A stretch of DNA of 64,000 nt from Zingiber officinale. Taxonomy: Eukaryota; Streptophyta; Magnoliopsida; Zingiberales; Zingiberaceae. The translations under genes and the position numbers were made by a program. Location: assembly GCF_018446385.1 (NCBI RefSeq), contig NC_055993.1, forward strand, positions 67,100,631 to 67,164,630, in the 5' to 3' direction. This document shows, in pieces, positions 12,069-22,903 of the stretch. Every line of letters starts with the position of its first letter. The stretch's first letter is position 1. Below the pieces are notes generated by a model. It worked only from the letters and a program-made list of their open reading frames with translations, searched no databases and was not told the origin of the DNA.

Positions 12069-12560
12069 TTCCTTTGTAGTATAATAAGATTCGGAGACAT
12101 ATGTGTTGCGGAAGACAACTTTGGAGAAACTTTAATAGCGTATCAAAGGAACGATTAGACCAAAAAAATTGAGTACTTTAATTTGCATTGAGTTTACAAA
12201 GAAACTAATTATCTTCACCTTATTTGCTCCTGAATATGAATCTTAGTTGGCTTCTTCAAATAATGATTTAAACAACTCGGATATTGCATTATTGTTACTA
12301 TTGTACATGTCAATTAGTTGACTCTTTTACATAACTCGATCTAAATCAAGTAAGTTGTTTAATATGTCAATCAATTTTGGATCCTCACTCTCCACTTCTC
12401 ATTATCATTTTCAATATTAATTCTTACATATGCAATCTTAGATCCATCTACAACTTCTTCACCATGATTATTCTTATCAAATAAGTTTGATGAAATATAT
12501 GTAGAAGAACATGAGTCTTAACTAGTTTAAGATCTTCCAACTTTAAATTTTTGACATAAA
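12069..12560 (-). pseudogene. CACTA transposase (TNPD) remnant, upstream part
   Basis: Minus-strand reading gives LFEEAN followed closely by a GANKVKIISFFVN.MQIKVLN segment (12130-12250), matching the lfeeA...lYpGc.kfs.Lsf.vkL.hiK.ln block of TNPD. It is followed by VFRNTYVSESYYTTKE (12072-12120), matching the lP.gn.lP.syyeaKk block. The next block of the family (YETIHLRENDC) lies at 6214 and below, on the other side of the CACTA element 6215-12068. Stops and frameshifts are present throughout. The N-terminal limit near 12560 is a guess. Confidence 0.75.
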
Positions 12561-12619
12561 AATATGAAGACATATAATAACTGATGACCACTTATGTGAT
12601 AAGCTATAAAATCTAAATA

Positions 12620-12880
12620 GTGTCCCATAATTACGGTGTAATGGTTAGGTTCTCCAAGTGATTAATTAGATATTTAATGGTCAAATACCATATGCGGCGC
12701 ATGTAGAGATTTTTCTCTAGTAGAACGACAAATCTAAGAACGTTGGCCACTTGGATGGATTTCTGTGAGTGCTTCCCGATTTACAATGATGGCCAGTGGA
12801 AAATTTTCATTGGTTTGGGCTGATCACCTCCATAATTAATCAGTTCAAAGAGTTGGATATCTAGATTACCAACAAAAAAC
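12620..12880 (+). mobile_element. SINE-like repeat
   Basis: GGTGTAATGGTTAGG (12635-12649) resembles box A and GGTCAAATACC (12679-12689) resembles box B, 44 bp apart. The downstream 150 bp, including CACCTCCATAATTAATC, has a diverged second copy at about 55105-55260. No target duplication was found, so the limits are approximate. Confidence 0.5.
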
Positions 12881-13248
12881 TAAATATTCCTTAACTCTAT
12901 TAGGTTAAAGGCTCTGGCTTCTTGATATCTCTCGAACGGAGGATGAATACAACTTACAATGACCAATTGATTACTATTTTATTTTGACTTGAGCACCAAG
13001 AATCGTTGAAGTTTCTATTTCGCACCAATGACTTAAGAACCATCGTTCGGTCGATCGCTATTATCATATCACACTTAGTTGTACTTAGCTATCATAGATG
13101 AGAGACTCAAACTTCTTTCTTTCCATTTGACTATCTAGCTAGTCTTAGTTGGTTGTGTATGGCACTTAGCTATCAAGTGCAAGTTGAGCTAAGGTTCTGC
13201 TTGACATAGATTATTGCTACTCCTTATTGAATAAACCAATGTCAAACA
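12881..13248. other. unassigned DNA left of element A
   Basis: No gene or element end is recognised. The sequence contains scattered TTAGTTG/TAGCTATCA repeats and runs up to the TGTTGG start of element A. Confidence 0.4.
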
Positions 13249-14164
13249 TGTTGGGACACTCCGAAGCTAGGAAGAGGTAAATAGCTCGCTTGCTTCATCG
13301 ATGATGATATTTTGTAGTAGAAATACTTGAAACGAACTCCTCCAATGCTAACACAAGATTTTACTTGGTATTTACCTCAAGATAAGATGACTAATCTAAG
13401 GATTCGTGTCGAGCACACTCTCCACTATGAAACACTCCTTCTCGGAATAATCCGAAGGTGGAGAAACCCCGTACAATACTCTCTATACAATAAGAAAGAA
13501 AGAGAAGCAAATACAAATAAAATCTTATAAGATTTACAATATTGAAACCCTAGCTTCCTCCTTCTTGCTTGCCCACTTCTTGATAAACTTGGAAATGCAG
13601 CAACACTTCCCTTTAAGTCCTCAAGAACTCTGGTGGTGAGTTGGAGAGAATCGGTGAAGAAGATGCGAGAAGAAGGATCCGCCCGTTTGAAGTTGTTGAA
13701 GCGCTTTTACCTGCAACCTGCGCCAACGGTCATATCTCAATCAATTGGTTGATCAATTAGGGTAGCTGAATCCATCAACTAATCGATCCAGATGTCTTCT
13801 ATGCTCTTTAGAAGACCCTGGAATTGATTAACCAATTGATTCTGGCTGCCTCACATCATCGAGAGAAAATCTGCTCCAATCGGATCGATTGGAGTAGCCC
13901 AATCAATCAGTTAATTGATTGGGCAGCATTGTGCTCTCATTATTTCCTCCCAATACATCTGCTGATCAATTGGGTTGCCTTTGCTAACAGTACTCTCCCA
14001 ATCGATCACTTATTGAGATTTAGTTCAATCGATCACCTGATCGATTGACCAACCCTATAAGTCAAGCCTAGCGCTCTAATCCCAACATCCGGTCAACCGT
14101 GACCTGTTGGGACTGTTAGATTTTGAGGGATGTCTCACTACAAGAAAAACGTCATTCAACAACA

Positions 14165-14415
14165 CTCAAACGACAACGGTTTTATACCAAACCGTTGTCT
14201 TTTTGCCTTTTAACAACGGTTTTAACAAAAACTGTTGTCTTTTAGTAATTTTTTTGGCCTATGACAACGGTTTTTTAAAAACTGTTGTCTATTTATGTTT
14301 TTTTGGGGATACAACAACGGTTTTTAAAGGGTACGACAACAGTTTTTTAAAACTGTTGTCTATGTGCGCTTTTTTGGGATTACGACAACGGTTTTTAAAA
14401 ACCGTTGTCTATTAA
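14165..14415. repeat. left subterminal hairpin repeats of the Pack-CACTA
   Basis: Five pairs of ACAACGGTTTT facing AAAACYGTTGT, each pair separated by only a few bases, so each can form a short stem-loop. Such clusters are the expected binding sites of a CACTA TNPA-like protein. The same motif fills 17995-18256. Confidence 0.85.
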
Positions 14416-14429
14416 GTGTTGTTAAATGC

Positions 14430-15159
14430 AATTATTTTTTCTTTCGCCACTTTTTCTCCTTCGTCATTTGTCTGTTTTACGCCTTGTTTTTTTCTGTCTC
14501 TTTCCCAAAACTCTACTCTTCGCCGACTCCTCCTCACTGCCCTCTTTGTCGCCTCCCTCCTCACCACCCTCTTCATCGCCTTCTTCGCCGCCTCCCTCCT
14601 CACCGCCCTCTTCGCCTCCTCCCTCCTCACCACCCTCTTCGCTGCCTCCTTCCTCGCCGCCCTCTTCTGTCTCTATAACGTCGCCTTCTTTCTTTCCTAT
14701 CCACGGCAGCAAGGGTTCTTCCCTCTCCACAGCACCACCTTCTTTCTTTCCTCTCTATACCAGTAAGGTTTCTTCTCTCTCTACAGCAAGCAAGGAAGAG
14801 GGAAGCCCGAGATATCAAGTTCCTCCTCCCGATTATGTACTTTTAAGGTTTGGATGAAGCTTTTCTTGCAGTGGATTGATGTCTCATTTGATCCTGATTT
14901 CTCCCTATTCTCTAATGTCTTTGTTTTTGGGGTTGTAATCTCGTTTGTTAGGGTTTTTGGAATCATTCACTACGATGGAATTGGCATCTCCGAACCATCT
15001 GGAGTTTGATTATTTGTTTAAGTTGTTTCTTATTGATGATTCTAGCGTTGTTAAAAGCAGTCATCTTTTCAGATTCACTTCGGACTTCCTAGACTACGCG
15101 GAAGTCGTCGCTCCAACAGCGGGGAATGACGGGGAGCAAGCAGTCGGTGTCATTTAAAT
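14430..15159 (+). pseudogene. possible captured leader and short coding fragment in Pack-CACTA
   Basis: A (CCTCCT)n-rich segment (14515-14680) resembles a plant 5' leader. It is followed by a TTTTAAG/TTTCTT-rich stretch and then an ATG at 14973 opening a frame of 61 codons (MELASPNHLEFDYLF..., ending at TAA near 15159). I do not recognise the product. The context (AT-rich DNA after it, MPP10 exons further on the same strand) suggests it came with captured genomic DNA. It may be chance coding. Confidence 0.35.
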
Positions 15160-17200
15160 CAACATAATACATTTCACAGCGTCGGAGACTATTTACAATG
15201 GCAACGAAGTCTTTGGTTATGGCTAGCTCTATTAAATTGGTAGAAGAATTCTACACATTTTACTTTGAAGTTGAACTACTATCCCTCTTTGACTTCTTCT
15301 GTGTTAGGGATTCGTAGACTACTGGTGGAAGCCACTGGTTTAAATCAAGCATCACTTGCCCACTTTGTAATCGCAATGTTGCAGATCGTGGATTTGCAAA
15401 AAGGTTTGATCTTTTCGCATTTTTGCACTTGTTTCTACAGGATTTTTATCTTGATTTGGGTGGATAATTAATGTTTTCATGAAAGGACATAACACAATGA
15501 GGTTCAGTTGAATATTTTCCATTTTTTTTAATTTTATAAAAAGGGCATAACTAGTAAATTGGCATCAGTTCAACATATTCCATCCTTACTCAACATTTTC
15601 CACGAAAGAAACTTGGTATGTTGCAACGTATTCAGCTGAATGCTATTAATCTATTTATTATCAAGCTCAGGTATTAAATGAAGGTAAGTCGTGCGCTGCA
15701 AGTTACTGTGAGTTCAATTTCATACATTGAGTTAGAATTTGGTACAAACCTGGTTCATTTAATATTGCATCTTAATATTGTTTGGTTGTTTGACAGAAGG
15801 AATTTTGCGTGGTTTGATATGTTATGCTATTTCTCTCAGAGTGATGACATTTAATGCTATTTGAATTCATAACAATAGCAGACTAGTTTTAGATGTGAAT
15901 GAAGGAAATTTTAGATTATCTTCATTAATATTCCCTTGTAAATTGATACACCAATGTTTCCTTATTTCATTGCCATGTCAAGGAGAGCTATCTAATACGA
16001 TTACTAGTTTTGTGAACCTCTGAATTCTCAACATTCAGAAGACAGACATTATGTAAGTTACTGCCATCTTCTTAATATAATTTCTATTGGCCCAATCTGG
16101 AACATTGTGTTTATAATAGCATCCACTGTCTAGTGTTTCCATGTCCCTTTTCCTTGTTGAAACTTTTATCCAGCAGGGCGCTAGTATTTTCTAACTCATA
16201 TAAACATTTATTTGTTGAAGCTTCTGCTATTGTCAGAATTCTTGTTGATCAAAATCAGTGGTATTTTGGTGCAAGTTACTCCAAGTATCTGTTGTCAGAT
16301 TTATAAAGTATTCTTATAATGTTGAAAGAAAAATTTATAATGTAGACGTAGGAAGTTTCAGAATATTTACTGAACTAGGGTGGAATCTGGAATTTAATTA
16401 AATGCATCATCATGTAGAGATGCTGATAAAGTGGACATGATTAGTCAGATCAGTAGAGCTTCTGGTGTGTACAATCGTTGTATGTCATATCTTAATTTGC
16501 CAACTTTATACTTATAAAATGTAAGATGGAGTATGCGCCAAAGGATGATATGTTTGCTTGTTTGTTGCTTTAGGCTTGTGAAGGGCATAAAGATACTGTT
16601 GCTTTACATTTGATTTCATCATGCCAGAAGTTTTTATTGTATGAACATGGAACATTAAAGTCCTTGAATGGCTAAGCACGCCAATGAATATTAAATTCTA
16701 CAACAATTTTTGCAGTGTGATTGGTCCAATTGTTTTTTGACACAACAAAAACAACTAATGATCAACTAATGCTCTTCACTCTTCAGTCCTTACTAAAATG
16801 ATTAAGATATTCTAAAGTTAGATTTCAGCCTGATGAAGAATATTCTTTGTGACTGTACAATAGTGCAAGCAGAGCAATTAAATGTGCTAGTTGTTGTAAG
16901 ATTTTTACTGAAAATGTGTGATAATACATATAGTTTGTCAGGAGTAGGTTTATTTGCTAAAATCACTCATTTTACAATTTAACAACATTTAGGAAGTGCA
17001 TTTCTCGGTGCTCTAGCATTATGTTTAGGCAAACTTATGGAATTAATTTCTATTTTTTTATCTAATAGAAGTGTTAAGTAATTATCTTTACAACCTTTTA
17101 TTCTTGGACTTTCGTTTACAAAGCCGGTTAGCAATAAAGCTTATCAAGTGTTTAATTCTTTTAGTATTTATTTCTTGATTGACCATAAGTTATGATGTAG

Positions 17201-17700
17201 GTTATTGAGGATATGTCTATACAAGTCAATGTACCTGCTCTAGCAATGGAAGAGGTAAAAATATCTTTTGGAGTTGTCTTTTAGTTTATGGTAAAAATAG
17301 TTTCGAGTCACTGAAATACAATGGTTTTGCAGGTTGCTCCATTGGCCGTCTCAGATGCGGCTATGATTGCCCCTGAGGAGATTTTTCATGGAAAAGGAAA
17401 CATCAAAGAAGAGGCAGAGTTAACAAAAGAAGAGAGGAAAAGGAGACGGGCCAACCAGAAAAGAAGATTTCGAAGATTGAAAGGTATCCTTTATTCGCTT
17501 ATATTTATGGTTCTGCTTATTTTCATGCTTGTCTACAATCTGTGCATAATGGTCAAAAAAATTAGTGGTGAACTTGTGACAGACATGATCCACCACTTAG
17601 AATTACATAGTTCTTGTGCACAGGATTGTATAATTTCATTCTGCTCTTTTTAGGTGTCCTCAAGAGTATTGGGAAGAATGCCGACAAGCTAAAAAAATGA
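17201..17700 (+). pseudogene. MPP10: captured 3' exons of an MPP10-like gene (U3 snoRNP protein)
   Basis: Three exons with correct splice borders: 17201-17254 (VIEDMSIQVNVPALAMEE), 17333-17483 (VAPLAVSDAAMIAPEEIF, then a KEERKRRRANQKRRF basic stretch) and 17654-17700, ending in TGA. The introns are 78 and 170 bp with GT and AG ends. The P..IEDMSIQ.NVPALAMEEvAP.AVSDAA..APEE.F.GKG motif followed by KRRRAN.KRRF is the conserved C-terminal end of MPP10, a subunit of the U3 snoRNP (SSU processome) needed for 18S rRNA maturation in the nucleolus. The rest of the gene is absent, so this is a fragment lifted into the transposon. The last 16 residues do not match what I expect for MPP10 and may be a shifted or new terminus. 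A chimeric transcript is possible. Confidence 0.85.
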
Positions 17701-17994
17701 AGAGACTTTAACAAATTAAGGAGCACTAGGAGCTGCAATCCCTCCTCTTCACCGACATCTAAGTAGAAAATCTTGTGTTATATTGTTCTACCTTTGTTTT
17801 AATAGTGTTATCATTTTGTTGGTTGCTTATGAAATTTTGTTGGTTGCTTATGAAATTTCTTCAAAATGTTATAAATATTATTTTTGAATGTTAGAAAATT
17901 ATATATTAAATTTTATTTTGAAATTTAGTATTTTGAATGATTTATAATATTGGAAAATTGTGTATTAATTTTTTTTAATTTTTTTCTAAAAAAG

Positions 17995-18256
17995 ACAACG
18001 GTTTTTTACCGTTGTCGTAGATAGTTTAAAACTGTTGTTGAAGACCCTGTTATTAAAGGTAGACGCTCAAAGACAACGGTGAAAAACTGTTGTCTTTGAA
18101 GGAAAAGACAACAGTTTTTCACCGTTGTAAAAAATGTTGTCTTTGCCTTCAAAGACAACAGTTAAAAACTGTTGTCTTTTGCCACCCCTTTTAACAACAC
18201 GGCCTTTAACAACAGTTCAAAATGGCCTACGACAACGGTGAAAAACCGTTGTTGTT
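17995..18256. repeat. right subterminal hairpin repeats of the Pack-CACTA
   Basis: At least six copies of GACAACGGTTTTT/AAAACTGTTGTC in alternating orientation, mirroring the left end. They pair locally and also with the left array. Confidence 0.85.
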
Positions 18257-18275
18257 TGACTTTTTTCTTGTAGTG

Positions 18276-20074
18276 TCTTAAGATAATCACCTTATAATTT
18301 TACTATTTATTTGTTAAATATAAATTTAGTATTTGAGTGTATATTATATGTTTGAATAGTCTTAAACACATTTACTAGATGTTCGCAATACAATTCATAA
18401 CATGAGAAAAATTGTGATTGGATCACAACTTGTGATTATCTCTATATGTGCAATTATGAACGTATTGAAAATTTCCAAGTCGTCAAATTAGTGCATTCGA
18501 ACATCATCAATTCTATAAGACTAGCACGGGTTATACTCCTTGGTTTGGCCAAGCAGTCATTTCTTACTAGCTAGAGACATTAGGATGTCGAGAGTTAAAT
18601 ATGGATGCTAGTTATGATAACTAGTTAATTGGAGTGACTTGCTATAAGACTTCATATTGTTCTCTACATATATAAATCTATTTGTGAAGTTCTTGATGTA
18701 GCTCGAGTGTAAGTTTCCTTCGGCTTGAGGTATACAAGTCATTTTAGTCATAAAGACTCATACTTTGACATATTAAGCAAGTATCTCTTGGAGGTGTAGA
18801 CCCGAGATGATTAGATATAAGTTAAAGTGCCAAAGGTATTTGGATAGCCCACAGAAGATTTATTGCTCCTTGTGAGGAGACGTATACTCTATTACCACTC
18901 GTTAGAATTATTACTCAAAGTTTTTGACTAAAGCATCACATGTTAAGAGTATAAGACTCTTGTACACATATACAAGTAATTTAAATCCACAGAACGAGAA
19001 AATATTACTTGGGCTAGGTGTGACGTAGTCAGCCTAGTGGGGACTAACACATAGATCATGTCCTGAACCAAGTGGGTATAAGACGAGTGAAAGGAACGAG
19101 GTATAACTCACTGTAACTACTGAAGGGTTCAGAATTAATTTTGAAATCAACTATGATTTTTCGGCTAATTGGAGATCATGATATACTATTAGGTGTCACT
19201 CGTAATCATTCCATAATTAAGTAGTTAATTATGGATGACCAAGATAAACTAGAGACCTATTGGTTCACATGCACTACGAGTCTCTAAAATACGTAAAACA
19301 AGTTAGAGATAAGATTCTCAGATCAAGAGATAAATGTTTGGTTGAACCATATATAAGATAAATATGAAAATATTTGTCAGAACAGAAGCACAGATGGACC
19401 ACATCTCTTATGAAAGAGTTAGACCCTATTTGATGTAGTCATGAACCAATTTGGTTTAGCTATGTACCAGCTTAATTTAGTTGTGAACCAAGCCAAAGGG
19501 TTAATGAACTAATTTTTAGTTAAGGTATAATGAGTTGGATTTAAGCTTTCTAATACAACTCATTAAAGAGGACTATATATTGATATGGTTAAGAGAGAAT
19601 TAATACATAATTTATTATTATCTTAATTATATTTTTGAAACATAAACCCAATACCTCTCTTCCTCTCCCTCTCTCTTATCGTCAGCCACAACAAGAGGTT
19701 CCATAAGAAGATCTTCCTTTTGATTCTTCTTCATCTACTTGATCTTTCTCCTTCTCTCGTGGCTAGTACCTTCCGAAGGCAAAGCTTATTCTCTTGGACT
19801 TGTCTTGAAGAGCTCAGCGTAGATATGAATGGAGGTGAGGTTCAATAACATTGCAAAAGGTTGATGCTCTTCACGTTACAGGTCATCCATAAGGTAAACC
19901 TAGAATAATTGTTATTCGATTTCGTTTTATTTTATGATCTTGTCCGTGCGATTGTATCTTGCATACGTGTGGTATGTGTGATGTAATAAATTAGTTTATT
20001 TATCGTTAAGTCGTCCACTGTGCATATTTACCAAACATATTTTTAGCATAAACCGTATCAGGCATATCTCATCA
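18276..20074 (+). other. right part of insertion D, no gene
   Basis: About 1.8 kb of LTR-like sequence without reading frames of note. Near its right end a CT-rich stretch (19645-19680) precedes a U5-like GT-rich region, as in other long plant copia LTRs. Confidence 0.5.
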
Positions 20075-20774
20075 TGGACTCTATCATGCCAAACATCTAG
20101 TCAACCTTGACCTGCTGCAACTTCGTCACCAAGTGTTCGATCAATCCTTTGACCACTTGGACTTTTCTCCTCATGTCAAGTGTCCAGTCAACCTTGATCC
20201 ACTTAGACTTATCGTCTCGTGCCAAGTGTCTAGTCCTCCATGACTCACTTGGACTTTCAAACATTAGGTGCCCGGTCAACCTTGACCCACCTGGATTTTC
20301 ACATATTTGGCTTTACTCACCAGGGCTTTTCACCACTTAGCTTCATTCACCAGAATTTTTTCATCGCCTAGTTTCACTCACTAAGAATGTTCAACTGTTT
20401 GACTTCACTCACTAGGACTTTCCCATCGCCTAGCTTCACTCACTAGAGCTTTCTAACTGTCTGACTTTACTCACTAGGACTTTCCAATTTACATGACTTT
20501 CCACACCAAGTGTCCCATCAACATTGATCCACTTGGATCTTCTTCTTCTTCCAATCTTTCCATTAATCTTGCCCTTACTTAACCTCTAATTAGGACTTTT
20601 CAGTCAAGTATCCAGTCAAACTTGACCTACTTGACTCTTTTGGTCATCCTTTGACTGTCAATATCCTATATGGACAATTGCACCTACAATCTTCATACAT
20701 TATCAAACATCAAAACTCAACATCAAGAGTCAATCTTAGTCAACCCGGCCAACCTTGACCCAGGAAAAATTATA

Positions 20775-22900
20775 CCCTTTTTTGATGTTTGATAATATGT
20801 TTAAGTTAGGCTCACACTAGCCTCAACTTCTTCTTCATGCCACAACATAAATGAGGGTTTCCTTGATTCTCCCCCTTAACAAGAGGGAAATCTTCCAATG
20901 AAGGTTTCCTAACTTAACCCTACATCCTCCCCCTTTGGCACACATTAAAACTCTCATCTTAAAGAGTTATCCACATGTTATTCATAACCTCACTTACCTT
21001 CATTGTCTCCAAATACTCGTCCTAGAGCATACGTCCATCACAATGAAGATTTTCAATCTTCCATTATTCCCCAATGCTTAATCTTGAGTATTCACAATAA
21101 TAAAAGTTTACAACCTTCCATTGTTTTGTTAAAAAAAATTCATGTATTTAAGGAGTAGCTCCCCCTCAAAATATGCTCCAATCTTCTGTCATTACACCAA
21201 CAATGACTTAAAATTCCTAAACCTTTAGGAAACCTAAAATTTGAAGTTTTGATGTTCAAAATTTAACTTTGAAACTAAATCTCATCCTAAACACTAACTT
21301 GGGCTTCTTTAACCATTCTATTCTTGTTTTCATCAAGAAAACTACCTTTAAATGTTAATAAATAAATTTCTTAGGGTTAGGGATGATTAACACGACTAAA
21401 CATAACTTAATGGACTGAAATTAGACCATTTTAGCCAAAAATAGCCTCACAATCGATCAATTGATCTATTCCACGAGCTTCTAATCGTGGAAAAACTACT
21501 TTAATCAATTAATCGATCAATTGAAGTCAGGGTCAATCGATCGTTTGATCGATTTTGTGAGCTTCTATTAATTAAAAACTTAGTTCAATTGATCGACTGA
21601 TTGATTGAGCATCCCTAATCGATCGGTCGATCTATTGAGTTTCTGATTTCCTAAAATCAAATTTCAACTAAATTTCAGAAATTTCTAAATAATTCTATGA
21701 TTTTTCAAAAATTATGAAATTTTGCGTAGGCATTATTTATTTCATATACTATCATGAAAAAAAATAGATTTTTAAGAAAATACATCACATTTTTAAAAAT
21801 TGACACAAAACTTAAAACTATTGAAAACTTCAATATTTTGCTCTAGTTTATGTCTAACTATACAATGGTGATTCTTATCAAAAGATAGCCTTCACCAAAA
21901 TTTTTCAAAAGTATTTTGAAATGATTTTTAAAACTAATTTCTAATCATTTTCCGTGGGCTAAAATACACATGACTTATGCACTATCTTTCCCAATGATTA
22001 GATAATACATAATCTATGTGTTTTGATGAATTTAAAACTCAAAAAATGCACTAAATCAATATCTTAAGTTTTATTCATCTCCAAACATCTCATTTGTATC
22101 TAATATGTACTAAAACATATACAAGTCAACTTATAGTCTTTGTGAGATGTAGATATTAGTTTTTTCTAATATAAGGATTCATGCATATCTATCAAGGCAT
22201 TTAAATTGTGATCATCCACCTATGATGTCATTTGTTAACTAATATCATTGCCCTTAACCACAAGGAATTAAAATAATATATGATGAATTATGGCGTAAAA
22301 AAATAAATAGTTTTTAAAAGAAAATCTACTATAGCTACATGATGTATGTATTACATGACATGTGATTTTTTTTTCATAATGATATGAATGTAAAATATGA
22401 TATCATGGCATATGATGGGAAAATAATCATGTCAATTTAGCATAAATAATATACTTAGATTATCTATCTAAGTTTCTCTAATTAATTGTAAATTTAAAGA
22501 ATAGACATAAGTTTGTCCTTATCTTCCAAGAGAATATCAAAATCCCAACTTAGCATTTCTTTTACTCTTCCTATTTATGCCAATTTTAATTAAGTCTAAA
22601 TCTTCAAATTTTGGCACATTTTACTCTACCAAAAGTGTAAACATTTAAACCTACATTTTTAAAAGTCAACAAAACCTTAAAAATACCTCCAAGTATCAAC
22701 TTCATCAAGGTTGAGTAAAGTACCCTTCTAATTGGAGTTGACACTCTCTAAAGTCATATAGGATATAGAGAACACATTCTCAGGAACCTAAAACATGTTG
22801 GTGCTTCTTGAATGTGCTAGGTACTCACTAGGAATAAGTTCCCTAATTATCTTCCTAATAACCTTCCTAGGCTTCTTAAAAGCATTGGTCACACTAGACT
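20775..22900 (-). other. non-coding internal region of element A
   Basis: AT-rich, no open frame resembling pol. 21440-21640 has a cluster of ATCGAT palindromes like those in the LTR. This is where protease, integrase and reverse transcriptase would be expected in a full copia element, and they are missing. Confidence 0.65.
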
Positions 22901-22903
22901 CCT

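Larger units (their letters stand above)
14136..18275 (+). mobile_element. Pack-CACTA element carrying gene fragments
   Basis: Perfect terminal inverted repeats CACTACAAGAAAAA (14136-14149) and its complement (18262-18275), and a perfect 3-bp duplication TCT (14133-14135, 18276-18278). Both subterminal regions (14165-14415 and 17995-18256) are arrays of GACAACGGTTTT and its reverse complement arranged as small hairpins. No transposase is encoded, so it is non-autonomous. The 3.5-kb interior is gene-like: a CT-rich leader-like segment (14430-14860), a plus-strand reading from ATG 14973, long AT-rich intron-like DNA, and three exons of an MPP10-like gene near the right end. Confidence 0.93.
14114..20074 (+). 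mobile_element. solo-LTR-like insertion D in left LTR of A
   Basis: The LTR A sequence stops at 14113 and resumes at 20075 exactly where the other LTR copy is continuous (near 25440). The insert starts TGTTAG and ends CA, flanked by GGGAC (14109-14113) and TGGAC (20075-20079), a 4/5 match. Without the Pack-CACTA it is about 1.8 kb, has no coding content and resembles the long plant copia LTRs at 41040-43601 and 46095-48071. The right end lacks the mirror sequence expected of TGTTAG, so it may be truncated. Confidence 0.6.
13249..20774 (-). repeat. left (3') LTR of element A, interrupted
   Basis: Starts TGTTGGGACACTCC and ends AAATTATA, a decayed terminal CA. It is split by the insertion 14114-20074. 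13740-14050 is dense in ATCGATT palindromes, and 20300-20500 carries tandem modules of about 41 bp (CACTCACTAGGACTTTCC type). Confidence 0.8.

Noticed and set aside
13740..14050. ATCGATT repeats considered as a CRISPR-like array
   Set aside because: Spacing is irregular, there are no unique spacers, and the host is a eukaryote.
14412..14857. Pro/Ser-rich and Glu/Gly-rich frames on both strands
   Set aside because: They are produced by a CCTCCT-type low-complexity tract in the Pack-CACTA; frames on both strands are equally long, which argues against coding.
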